Shown here one piece after another: positions 1 to 13,800 of a stretch of DNA of 64,000 nt. The notes under the pieces are model-generated. The model searched no databases, had not been told where the DNA came from, and saw nothing but the letters and a program-made list of their open reading frames with translations. Each line of letters begins with the position of its first letter. Position 1 is the stretch's first letter. Where the stretch lies: the NCBI RefSeq assembly GCF_964355755.1, contig NC_092670.1:35697795-35761794 (forward strand), in the 5' to 3' direction. This stretch comes from Antedon mediterranea (taxonomy: Eukaryota > Echinodermata > Crinoidea > Comatulida > Antedonidae). A program made the position numbers and the translations under genes.

Positions 1-637
1 CATTTACATTGCACAGTTTTAGATAATCTTGTTGCTATTAATATTATGAGATAAACTACATAAAAAAAGAAGCGTTCTAAACATTTTATTATTAAGCTAC
101 TTATTTACCCTATCTTTGCTCCAATAACAAACTGTATATAATTGGTATAACATGTCCACAGATACAGTATCCATATTAAACAGTATTAAAACAAGTATTA
201 AAGACCAGAAAGTTACCGTTTTTTTTATAACTATAAATTTTAAAAGCTTCTAAAATGTCATTTCCAGTCCGGTATTATGTTTCAGTTTTAGAGAGAAGGA
301 AGCTCTATGGACTAAAAATAAAAAAGAGTACATCTCGACATAGGGAAGGTTTATGCGACAAGTTTACAGTGTGCGTCAACTGTTAGTGTACTTTAAACAC
401 ACTCAGCTGAATGTATTTCGAACATTGTGCATTTTTATAAAAACTGTTTAGGTTGAGGTGAATCAGGAGAGTGGACCTTAGGATTAGCTTTGCACATGAT
501 CCTACTTAATTACAGACATAATCATAAAACATGTTAAATGTTGAGCTTTTCTTCTTCCCTAAAATATAATATAGTGTTGAGGAAGCTTTGATCAGACTAG
601 AACTTCTATAATATATTATATAGTATAGGATAATAGG

Positions 638-845
638 ACATCCAGGGGTGGCCAAGCCAGGGATGATACATCCCTGGATTTGCCACCCCTGGATGGGTCA
701 TCCCTGGATGGGTCATCCCTGGATGGGTTGTCCCTGGCTGTGTCATCCCTGGCTGGGCCACACCTGGATAGGTCATCCCTGGATGGGTCGTCCCTGGCTG
801 TGTCGTCCCTGGCTGGGTTATCCCTGGCTGAGTGGGTGGCTGGAT
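638..845. repeat. 15-bp minisatellite
   Basis: About 13 copies of GGATGGGTCATCCCT with C/A and T/C variants. The 15-bp length keeps frames open on both strands, giving five-residue repeats such as HPGMT; these are shadows, not proteins. Confidence 0.85.
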
Positions 846-859
846 CGCTCGCATCTGTT

Positions 860-3500
860 TCATCCTGTTCCTTTATAAACTCTACAAGATAACTACTTAG
901 AAATTCACCAAGCATAACAGAACCTAATCATTAAAGCCTAATTATGTTATTTTAATTACAATTAACTAATGACTAAAGCATTAATGACATTTGAAGGCTG
1001 AAACAACTGTTCTAAAAATAATTCTGTAAGATTATTATGATGGTTTTAGTACAACTACAAGTAATTATTTCACTTGCTCATATAGTTAAATAACGTTTTT
1101 ACTTTGAATAAAACAATGTTTTAGGTTAGATTATCTATTTTAGATGACAACTATTAAAATTTGCTGAAAAAAATAACTTTTAAATTTAAAAAGGATAGTA
1201 TCAAATATTTAAAATAATATAAATTTATGTGATAGGTAAAACTAATCTTAATTGTACTGTTTTTGTCTATTGATTTTGTTAACTGCTTTCGGTTTGTTTA
1301 TTTGTTTATATTATAACGCACAAACTTAATACCAAAATATATACTTTTTCAAAACTTTTAGTAGTATTTAGATGTATTTAGTATTTAGTGGTATATAAAA
1401 TTGTTCAGACTGCTCTCAAATTTAAACAGTATTCAATATTATATATATTGATTTAAACTACAGAGGTTATATGATCAACTAGAGAGTCAAATCAATCAAT
1501 GGCTCAAAATCCGAGTCGCCATGGAGAAGGATATGGCTACATCACATTGGTCAATCAGATATGCCAGTGTGAAGTCATATGCCCTATTCACTCATGGACA
1601 ACCATGCTTCTATTACAGCGTGTTAAGCGTAAAGAGCATACAGATTGCCATTATCAATAGAGTTAATGTCTAAAAACTGTATTGTTTGTACAAATAAGAA
1701 GACCATTTTGAAAAGTCCCTGCACTCTCCACATGACTTTTCGTTGTTGCTTAGTTGACTCTAATTAATTTATTTAACCTCTTTGTTTTAAAACATACTAC
1801 TGTATGACTGTTTAAGCACACAATATACAATCCTTTCACAAGGGTCATTTTGGATAAGAAGGTGTGTGGTCATAAGTGTATCTATATTCATAAAGCATTG
1901 CATTTATATTACAAGAACATTAATATTTTATCATAATGCATAACCAGAATATATAAATATGATAATGATATTCACAAATATTTTAGGATGAAAATCCAAG
2001 TATGGATATATAACACTACAGTGTGCTTTTTGGTGAATATAGCATAGTGTGAAGAACACCACACAAGAAGGTCTTTCAGCACAGCAAAGAACAAGAATAT
2101 ATTTGTACAAAATGGTTTTTAAAATACACATCTTTATATTTTTTTTATAAATAATTTGTATTATTAGAAATCTTTTTATTTCACAAGAGGAATGGATGAA
2201 TGTACTTATTAAAACGTTGTGGATCATGTGACATACACACTCTATAAATGTATGAGTATTTATAAAAAAACGAAACAGTATGTACAGCAGCAAAGAATAT
2301 GTCAAGATAACTATACTGTGATCTCCTATCCTGTAGTGTATGTCACAATTACTGTAGTAGTAGTAATGGAGATATTATTATTAATAATGTTATTTAGTCG
2401 TTTCCACAGGATTATATATTTTTTTTTTTTTTACATATTTGTTTAGTTAAGTTTGTGAATTTGTAACTTTTACTTAAGAACGCACCAATTGTCATTGATT
2501 GAGTGCCACCGATTTAAAGGTGTAAGTTCAAATAAATATATATGTATGAAAATGAGTAAGCATAAACCAAAACTTTTAGGTTGTAGACTTTCTTATACTT
2601 TACAATACAGTACATATAAACTTCATAACATTAACAATTGAACATTGTTATCGTTATGTTTATAAAAACCTTGTCCACATATATATTCCATGCGAACACA
2701 AATATACAAGTTTCAAATGGTATGGTAGTCAAAAAACATCATTAATGATGTCTGTAATTTACCTATCACATTTCCTAGCAAAACTTGAAGTTTTTACACA
2801 CAATGAGACTTCCGTTTTGTATAGCATGTGCCCCATGTTTGTGTGAACTCTAGAATGTACACACATGGGGGAGCACACAATACAAAACACAGGTGTTGAC
2901 AAAGTGTGTGTAAACTATCGAGTATTACTAAATGTAAACTTGTGTAATGTAAAATACAGTAGGTGTAACGGGTTATTCATAAGTAATGAATTGGGAGATG
3001 CTACTGTACTATCTTTTCGACTTTTTACAACATAAACACTTTCTTTAAGTCAACACTCATTCCATATGGATAACAGATACCAAGGAAGCACCCTATGGAA
3101 AAAAGTTTGGAAAAATAAAACTCACAATTTGATACAAAGTTCGCAAATTTGATCACTAAATGACAATCCGAAGCACATTACATATGTAATCATTTTTATG
3201 GAAACATGAATATTATCTCTAAAATCACATGATTTCATATTTTTTTGGTCTCACTTTTGTCTCCTGAAAAAAGGATAGAATAATGTAGAAAACTACATTG
3301 CATTGTAAAATTAATAAGGGTATATCTATCGTAATGCACATAAAAAAAACAATTTATTTGAAAACCTATCTACTTATTTTAGAGAAACAATTTATTGTGA
3401 AGATACACCAGCTCGTTATACGTCATATGCTGTCATTTCCATTGTAATGTGACCGTACAACAAATATTACTTCTGATGTTTGACAATTCATCACAGCAGT
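860..3500. other. Intergenic, no gene seen
   Basis: AT-rich sequence with short open frames of no recognisable content. Confidence 0.5.
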
Positions 3501-3507
3501 TGTAGAA

Positions 3508-4400
3508 ATCCATTGAATGCTGATGTGTACTAAACTTGCTAGACCAAACAGGTCTCACCAATGACTGTTGGTTGGACCAAACACACCAGATGAAACCAGG
3601 TCACAATTGAGTGCTGTGCATACAAAAGTCACTGGACACAAGTTCTTCATTTAATGCTGGTGAGGACCAAACATCATTCATAACGTCTGAATGCTGGTGT
3701 GCAGTAAACTTTAACAGACCAGCATCTAGGTCTCCATTGAATGCTGGTGTGCAGTAAACTCACCAGAACAACCAGGTCTCCATTGAATGCTGGTGTGCAG
3801 TAAACTCAACAGAACAACCAGGCCTGCATTAAATGCTGTGCGTAAAAAAGTCACCAGACTAACATCCATAAGTTCTCCATTGAATGCTTGGGAGGACCAA
3901 TCATCATCCACTGAATTTTGTGCATACAAAAGTCACTAGACCAGCATCCACAAGTTCTTCATTGAATGCTGGTAAGGACCAAACATCATTCATAACGTCT
4001 GAATGCTGGTGTGCAGTAAACTTTAACCGACCAACATCTAGGTCTCCATTGAATGCTGGTGTGCAGTAAACTCACCAGAACAACCAGGTCTCCATTGAAT
4101 GCTGGTGTGCAGTAAACTCACCAGAACAACCAGGCCTGCATTGAATGCTGGTGTGCAGTAAACTCACCAGAACAACCAGGTCTCCATTGAATGCTGGCGT
4201 GCAGTAAACTCACCAGAACAACCAGGTCTCCAATGCTGATGAGTACCAAAATCCAGGTTTCCATTGAATGCTGGCGAATGCAGCCAAACTAATCTGGCCA
4301 ACATCCAGAAGGTCTCCATTAAATACTGGTGTGTAAACTCACTTGACAAAGTAAAAGAATGATTCTATTGAGTGCTGATGTGTACCAACATTCACCAGAT
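3508..4400. repeat. 46-bp satellite downstream of PIP4K2
   Basis: The unit starts GAATGCTGGTGTGCAGTAAA and ends CCAGGTCTCCATT, and repeats with clear copies at 3733-4240 and decayed, longer variants on both sides. A larger block around 3620-3760 recurs at 3935-4060, so there is a second layer of duplication. Confidence 0.8.
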
Positions 4401-4748
4401 GTTGTCTTCATTAAACTGCAGTGTGTGATAAAAAAGAAGTATACTATTGAATGCTGTTGAATTCATCACTAAACTCCTTCAATTATATTTCTAAAAGAAT
4501 AATTCTTGTAACAAATATTTGATCACCAATTAGTATCTGGTCCTTAACACTAAAGACATCATTTAATACTAGTTGTCCGCAAAGCTTTTAAAATGTCCAA
4601 TCCACAGGATGTCCTGTTGAACACTGGTAGACGAAATCACATTGAGAGTCGCGCTAATAAATTTGACAATATATAAAGTGGTATATAGAAACATTGTTCG
4701 TTACTAACTGGCAAGTATTTAAACATAGTCTCTCACAGGTTTGTTGCG

Positions 4749-4829
4749 CTATTCAACTGCCTTTGAAATGAATTCTAAGAATCGCTTGGCATATTGTTCA
4801 GGTTTAACTGTTGAGATTTCCGCCCCGGC
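4749..4829 (-). CDS. PIP4K2: PIP4K2 terminal coding exon 9
   Basis: Residues 374-399 and stop: [17 protein letters not shown], then LEFISKAVE and TAG. The 46-bp satellite array begins about 300 bp downstream, so the 3' UTR and polyadenylation site were not placed. Confidence 0.96.
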   Translation of the reverse strand, partial: AGAEISTVKPEQYAKRFLEFISKAVE

Positions 4830-7800
4830 CTAAAAAGAAAGGATAGAATATTATATTTCAATACAGTTAACTTATTAACAATAAACGATAACAATTTTGC
4901 TCTCTCTTAAAACAAATTGGCTTAAATCTTGTATGTTCATAAGCACAAATTTTACTACCTTAAAATATTTTAATAACTTGCCCTGTACAAATTGGTCGCA
5001 TATAATTTTAAAGGTACAGCAAAACCCCTATAAAGCTCTCTCTACACTATCAAAATAGTTTGAAAAAAAAAGTGTGACGTGCCCAAATATGGAGGTGATA
5101 TACCTAAATATGGTAGTGATGACATCATGTTCATATATATGGGCACATCACATTTTTTTTGTCAAATAAAGTTTGATAGTGTAGACAGAGCTATAAAGAA
5201 GACACCTAACCCAACCAAATGTCCACTTAATATAATTAATAGGGGCTTGTAGTATTGTTAAAATATATATTAACCTTGTTCATTTCATGGCAAGTGTTCC
5301 TCGTAATAGGGGAAAGTCCCACAGAGGATATGCTTCCCCTTATCTTAACCACGGTCGCAATTTGAGAAATGTTAATTTGTTGGATGCCCCTTGTGTAAAA
5401 CTAATCGTTGGAAATGCTTTACCATCCCTAACATTATTGATAGAATGAATGAAGCTTCTAAATCTAAAACTTTGTAGGTTTATAATATTAATAATAATTA
5501 ACGAATTAGTGATTATCTCATGCTTTGGTTTATCTGGGTCTTTTGGCATTTTAAAGAATTTTAACGGCTTTTTAATGATCGGATTTATTGTGTACTTGTA
5601 TATATTATATTGTTGTTAGAGTCTTTTAAATTTTTACTTTGTACGTTGTTTGAAGAATTATTCAGCCGTTGGCTGCCTTCTGTTTGTACTATGTATGTGT
5701 TTTTTATGAATAAAAATACCTATATATTCTAATGCTTGCCTCTTTGTGCTCATTTGTACACTCCATAAGTGTGAGATTCTATGCCTGTCTCCTACTTACC
5801 CCATGTTTTACAGTCTTGGCAGCCATTGCAGCTTTCTTGCGAGCACCCCAATGAGTTAAGATATCTATCAGTCCTAGAAAGTAGACTTCTTCTTTTGGTG
5901 AATCTGTCAATGGAAAAACATCATTTGTTAAAATAATAGTGAATTTTTTTGTAAAACTATATAGAGTAAATGTAAATATTCTCTACTTTTTATATTTCAA
6001 TACAGTAGTCCCCTATCAACAGTGTCCCCAAATAGGGGGTGTACTCTAAATAAGTGTTGGACGTAATCCTTCCACAAACAGTAAAATGTCTCCATAAAGA
6101 ATGAACTAATGTAGAAGTGTAAAAAAAAAATACAAATTTAGTGGGAGAAAACAAAATTCTGCAATGAAAAAAAACCTTACTGAATTTATGTGGACTTTTT
6201 GTTACATATTCGAAAATGATTAAAATTGTTGTAATGTGCATCTTGTGACAGCAAATACATTTGTCGATACAATACATTATATTTATTTTAATGCAAACAA
6301 AAAACCAAAATCACATTTGTACTTCTTTTACGCATCTCATATACATGCCATTAATTGCCATCAGCTTGGTTATAAATAGACTTAAAATTCAATAATGAAG
6401 GCAGCTAAAAACACATGCACAAAATCTCTTCATTAAACCCATTCACACTGGCTCATTAAACGCACCTTCCAATCATTATCTCTGGCAACGAAACAGCTTA
6501 TGGGACTTACTAACCGAATTAAATTAGACCAGCTGAGTGACCATGGTGTTCTAATTAGCACACTGAATATTCATGAGATGAATGGCTAATGGACGAGCAT
6601 GATGGATTGAAATAGAACAAATCAATTACCGTATCTACTAATTGATATTAAGGGAAGTATTTAGGTTAAGATTAACCATAGTGTAAATGCAATTTATACA
6701 AACTAATGGCAAAGAAGATGTTTACATCGTAGATCATTCTGTCTCTTTTAGATATTTATAAAGATAATGCATCTTGATCATGTAGCCCAAAGGAAGCTTA
6801 AAGTGACCTTCTGAATTCACAAGCACAATTATTTTTACACAGTATAATACATTATCCTATAAGAGGTAATATTTCTTGGAATTCATTTTGGTAAATTTCC
6901 AAATGAATACTGTAAAGTTGGAAAAAAGCATTTATAGAAATAAGCCTGTGGCTAGTGGTTTAACAGCTATGATCGCTTACTGCATAAAACCAGAGGCTAT
7001 GGAGCTTAAGGGGCCCCAGAGCATGAGCAGCCAAATGCAATCACCCAGTATTGTGAAGGCCAATTTGTAGTGCTAAACAAGGGGCCTGTGGCAGGTGCAT
7101 ATCTACTGACAATGTGGGAGCAGAAAAACTGACATAATTTGCAAAAACTATGAAATATGGGTAGTGAGGTGATTTCCGCATTGATCATAATCAAAACAGT
7201 ACTGTGTACGAGTAACTAGCGTTCCTGTGCTCAACAGAACATCCATTCATAGAAGCACTGATTAATAATGGGTATACGCATGACACAGTACTTTAATCAG
7301 TTCGGTTATCACCTTAGACATCCTTTTAGCTTTTATTCTTTCTTTTTTATTTTCTCATTTCAAACAGTTTAAATAATGTAGTAAAATAATAAATACCATC
7401 AGAAGCTCGAATAGCATATAGATCTTCACTAAGGTCACACTCTCCTGATGAGAGGAGAGCTGGAGACACATTCATGGGACTGTCAGGAGGGGTAAATGTT
7501 TCGCCACTTCCCGAGTCTTCATCCTCATGGAATCCATTCTTTTCTTCAGCTTCCAGCCTCTCGCGTTCCTCCTGCTCGGCTTTTGCCACATCATGGATGC
7601 CAGCTAATAAGCTGTAGTCCATTAATTTCAATTTGGCTAAGAACTTTTTGCAAAAAAAAGAATGTAAAACATTTATTATTACACAGACTAGTCAATAAAT
7701 TTATAATTGTAATACTAATAGTTTGCAAACATTTTTTAAATAACGTTCCAAGTTCTTCTCAAATTTATTGGATATGTCTATCTCTAATTCTACTATCCTG

Positions 7801-10800
7801 TTTGGCCAATGAAGTGGTGACCTTTTATCCACAAGGCACCAAGAATATTAGTGGCGGATCAAGGATTTTGAAAAAGTGATGGGCACAGGGCCTAAAGATT
7901 AAGTGCTGAATTTTAATCTGATTTTCTATCTCTTGCATTCTATTTTTCAAAATTAAGGAGGCTCCCTTGAATCCGCCTATGAAAGTGGTGCTCGAAGGAG
8001 GACCATAACACTAGATTTTTTTTTTGGATCAAAAATCCCAGTTGCGACTTTTAACAAAACGTGACAAACTAGGTAGATGGTATTTGGAGGGAATCATATT
8101 AACAGAATTACAGGCAATAAACTGGCATTCATCATCAACTCAATTGGGAGATATTTTGTAGGTAAAATCATGTGCAATATTCACCTCTACATCGTGTTCC
8201 AATGTAGTGAGTAACTTCTGTTTGGCTTCAGCACCGACATATATTTTGTTGTTTTCTTTCAAGAAGTCTTGGTCCTTGAAAGTTGGAAAATCTTTAGCCT
8301 AAAAAAATAATAAAATAAGTCATTGTATTATTAAGTATTAACTGAAACGAAACAAAAATTGGAAACCCAACGTCAACAATTACCATTACACATCCTTTAA
8401 TAATATAAATATCAAAATGTTGTAGTAAATGGAATGAACCTACACAAGACAAATGTTATTTAAGTGACATCTATACAAGGATTGTTATCATAACATATTT
8501 ATTTGACTCATTATGTTGTGTATTAACGCACAGGGCAAAGGTCTTTGGTTTAGCACTCCTAAGGGGCCCTCCAACGCTGGGTAGTTGCATTGAACTCTTT
8601 ATGATCTGGAGCTCATAGTTGTTATGCAACTGTGTATATACTGTGACCAAATGTTTTGTCAAAGATCTCCGACTACAGTTTTTTCCTATTAAAAAGCTAT
8701 AGACATTGCCACTGTATAGCTCTGTCTGCACTATCAAACTGTATGTGACAACAAAATGTGATGTGCCCATATATGGACATGATGATGTCACATCACTACC
8801 ATATTTGGGATTATCACTACCATATTTGGGCACATCACACTATATTTGTCAAATGAATTTGATAGTGTAGACAGAGCTATAGTCAAAGATAGGCAAACAT
8901 ATAGAAATTGACAGATACAAACCTTTTCTTTATCACTTGCTTGTCTGTCAACAGTTGACCCCTTGAGGTCATATTTCCGATGAATTGCCAAAGTACTACT
9001 GAAAACCCCCCTCATTATTATCATGTACGTTTCATTTCCATCAACTGTCAATCGATACATACCGAGGTATTGTGGTAAAAGCGTTTCACCGTGGATTTCT
9101 ACAACATACTGAAAAATATTAAATCATAGCAACTATAACTGAATGCAACGTATCACTTTTATCTTTGTACGTCGTAACGCCTTCACGTGACGAAAAGAAA
9201 TGATGACGGTGGTACGTTCCCACATGAGGGCGTGGTTGCGGACTAGACCATTAGGAGTATCCTAGGAACTAAAATTTTCCTCAGGGTGCCGGACCGATTC
9301 CGGGTAAGATGTGAAAGTAGCTTTAACTGCTAAGCCACTCAACTCGTCATTACTGTGGATCTAAAATTTATACAAGGATACACATAAATTTAACTTAACA
9401 ACCTGTTTTACCTTATGGTAGGCTTTAAGCAGTTCATGCATGAGTCCAACCTCTTCGCTTGATATTGTTTTAATAACATATTTTTTGTCCGCGGACATCA
9501 TGAACTTGGAACCACTTTTGCCAGAACTGTCATCGTACCCTGGTGCGGAGGATGTGAAAGAATTCTACAAAACAAGCAATCAAATACAGTTTTAAACAAA
9601 TACAGTATAAATTTACAGTGTTAAATGTTCAACGTTGGGTCTGGTTAGAGCTTGGATGGGAGACCATCTGGATCGGGTGCTGTACAGTATATGGAGCTGG
9701 GTCCCATTAAGCATTTTACTCTTATGGCAGCCCCTGCATCTAGTATCTGCTTCTTTATTTCCTTATGACAAAATGAACAATCTGCCATACAGTACTAGAA
9801 ATATGTGAACATGTGGAACAGTAATTAAGAAAATCTAATAGTGAAAAGCTGAACAAGGACTCTTGTGACTGATTGGCACTACTGTACCATTTCTGCTAAA
9901 TACGTAGGACTATCATAATGTAAGTAAAGCTTGGTTGACACAACGCAAGGATATCGCAACACAAGTAAACATGGTGAATCATACACCGCGTTGGTATTTG
10001 TCTTGCATCCTAGTGAGATTATGGATAATATTTTAACTCATCTCACTCGAAAACATGGTACCATGTAGATCTGATAAGTTAACAATTTATAGAATATTTA
10101 AATTCTAAAGGTTAACACGATAGTTTGCACACACACAGAACGAGACAATGCACACAATTAATTTGATGTTACAATAAAATTAAATTATTGCACTGTTTAG
10201 TGTTACTGTTACATTTCTTGGAATTAACTAAATGTTAATTCCAAAAAAATGTGACAATTGGTGAAATTAAAAGGTTACTGTAATTAGTAAATATACTGTG
10301 ATAATTCAAAACAAATAGGAAGTACTTTACAGTACTCTGGAAATGAATTCTATAATCATTTAAAATTAGAACAATCAAACTGAATATTGTAGATGAGAGA
10401 CAGGTCCTTGTTGTGGGTGTATGCATGCCACAATGTGTTAAAGAAACACCTAAGTAACCTTGGATAATTGATATTTGACACCTCAAATTGTACAAAATTG
10501 AACTATGAAATTATGCAATTTATACAATATGTAGTGTATCACATATTTTAGATCAATGAAGTAGTGTACTATTTGGTTTTTGTAGTGGTAATTGAGGTTT
10601 TCATTTCTAGAAAAACAGGAAAGGATGGATAGTAATAATACAACTTCGGTGGCTACAGTATGACTGAAAAGGATTATTATACAGAAATTTTTTTTTTTGT
10701 TATCAAGATAAATATAGATAGACCATTGTGTATGCATGGAGGTACTTCCATCATGTATGGATGATATAAAATTATAAGGAAACCTATAGTCTAGAGCCTA

Positions 10801-13800
10801 GTACTAGTAGCACAGTAGTACTCCAAACTCTCTCAAAAGGTCTAAAGGGTACTCAAATTATTTTTAGTAACTAGTACTAAAAACACAGTAGGCCTAAAAC
10901 CAGAATTTCTGGAAAAGCAGACATATTACTTAGGTCAGCCCAGAGAGTAAGCACTACAGTATCATTATAAATGATTAAACTGGCCAACTATCTCAATAAA
11001 AGTGAATTTTCACTTATGCCATTTTCACATCTGCATAGTAAAAACAATTTTGTGAAGAATCTCAGACAAGCACACTGATGAGAGGCCTGTTTTTTTTCCC
11101 TAAAATGTTTCGAGTTCTCACTGTGCGCACATGTATATTGCCCTGGTATTAAATCATAGTAATTAAATCAAATAGCGCACAACTACACTTTCCTTCCAGG
11201 ATTTCTGATGGTTCGCGTGTACATGTATGAAAATGTGTAATAAATCACAGGAGATCAAATCTGGTTTATACAAGTTGTTACAATTTATGCAGGAAAAGGA
11301 TTAGTGAAATCAACAAAAAATAATATCTTAAAAAAATTACAATTGGTACTCACAAGGAAGTCTACATCACTAATATTGAATCTTTCTCGAAGGTTCCTGA
11401 AGACCAATGGGCAGTATTCTTTAACTTTAAAATGGCTTGGTAAATTTTCCCTGCAAAAAAGGAAAAAATTTAATAAAATAAAATTCATATATTACTACTG
11501 TATTATCAAAATTATATAGAGAAAAAAATATCCATCTATATTAAAATTAATAGTTAATGTTAAATCTGTTTGGCCTTGACAATGACAATCCTATGAAGAA
11601 CTTGATAACTGATATAGATCATCATTATAATAAACATTTATTTCCAAATAATGGTGGAGTCACCAAGAAAGCAAATGCTTGTGTCAAGGACGCCATAACA
11701 AAACAGACAAACGGAAACAAAAAATATATATTATAAAAAAGATAGATAATTATCTTTATTCATCAATAGCAAATTGTAGCAAACAAAAATAGCTTTTGCT
11801 AATCAATTATAATTTACTATGGCTGGCACAGAATCTTCATTTCTTGTTTTAAACAGAGAACCATCTGTAGTAATTAATATTCAATTCAAAGAGCATCGAA
11901 TGTACAGAAAATGTTAATTGGGTCAAGGGCAAATAACAAAACAATGGTTTTTTTTATGAATTTTTGTAATTATTCATTTACAGTATTTATTATTTTCTTT
12001 AAAAAAATATAAAATATACCAGTAAAAAGCACTTTGACACGGTGTTCAAGAAAGTGTAACATTTCTAAAGCTCTGTCTATACTACAGTCAAGACAAAAAC
12101 ATGTGATGTGCCCTTATATGGACATGATGATGTCATTATCACTACCATATTTGGGCATATTACCACCATATTTGGGACAGTTTGATAGTGTAGACAAAGC
12201 TTTAAATTAATACAGCATACAGTAATGTATGCGATGTGCCCTTATATGGACATGATGTCATAACACTACCATATTTGGGCATATTACATTTACCACCATA
12301 TTTGGGACAGTTTGATCATGGAGGTAAAAAATAAATTGAATATTTTTTACCTTCATGGTTTGATAGTATAGACAGAGCTTTAAATACAGCATACAGTCTG
12401 TAGGTCAGCAATAATTAATATGCCATCAAAGTGAAACCGTTTCTTTACATTAAGTCTGTACTAAATTCAAATGTTTTGCAATGCCGATTAAATATTAGAT
12501 ATATAAGATATTAAATCAGATTAATTTTTATCTTAAGCATAATATTAATAATGTTTGTTTAGTTGGCCTTCAATGTGAGTCAACAACTACTGTACAAGTA
12601 CTGAGTAAATAAAATGAGATTGTTTTTTAAAACCATTCACATGGTTTTCTATTAAAATTATGTCTGACCACACTATGACTTAATAACTACAGTATGTATT
12701 AACAATTAGCAATCATTAAATGTGGTAGATTACTTTACTTTACTTTGACTCATTAGCTTAATGTGACTGTGAGTCATCATAAACAACAAGTTTATTTATC
12801 TCAAGTAGTGTGCACTTTCTGAGTGCGTTTTACGAATATGGAAGTTCGGGGGGGGGGGGGGGGGGGCTGTCCCCAGATAACTCTGTCATTAATCATTCCT
12901 TAACATGTTTTTAATTTATGTCTGTATCTTGGTGTTCTACCAGGGCTTCGAAGGTCAGAGTTCACAAATTTGCACAGTACACACAGGTTCAGACTGTGTA
13001 CTGAATTGAAGTAATAAAAGGGTTTTCGTATCTAAGCCCTCCCTCTGAAGAGCATTGGCTAGTGTTGGTTTATCCAGGTAAGCTAGGCACGAAATAGATC
13101 ATGCTACCTTTATAGGCTTATTGCTATCCGATGGCGTTCGATTTTCAAACATTTGATTAGATTCAAAGTTCACATGGTGGCAGTAGATTGTTACGGGTAA
13201 GAGTATTTAAATATTTTTGTAAACACATTACTGTATATTCTTTAAAATTACCAGTACTTTCATAGTAGTTATCTATTTGCATTGCAGAATATACTGTAAT
13301 ATAGGATTACAGCACTACAGTTATTTACCTCCGCCAAGGAGGTATATGTAATCGGTAGCGTGTGTTTGTTTGTTTGTTTGTTAGCAGGATTACTCAAAAA
13401 GTAATTACAAGATCTTTACCAAAATGAATAGACAGATATATATGTGGTCAAGGACCATTCCATTAAATTTTGGGAACCATTTGGGACCACAGTCCCAATT
13501 CTGGACCACTTTTTATTATACTTTTTCAGACCTGCTAGCGTTAAACGATAGGACAGAATTTTTCAAAAGCCGGCGAGCAGTCTTAAAGTAACAAGTAACT
13601 GAAATTGCATTTTCTCGAGAACTACTTGTCCAAAAAACTTCATTTTTTAACAAGAGGCAAGAGTTATAATTTGTGATTTGTAATTTTAAAACATAATTTG
13701 ATTTAATGTGCACGTTTTTTGATGCGAGTAGTTTAAAAAACCTATTTCTTTTCAAATTCACTCGTTTGATTTTCGCGTTGCTGTTCTATTGTTAGTCAAC

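Noticed and set aside
606-915. Repetitive open frames on both strands (HPGMT and HPWMG repeats)
   Set aside because: Product of a 15-bp minisatellite; both strands are open and no start context or domain is seen.
5265-5740. A possible gene fragment with tail-like AATAAAAATACC
   Set aside because: No frame on either strand gave a recognisable product; it may be an old retroposon end.
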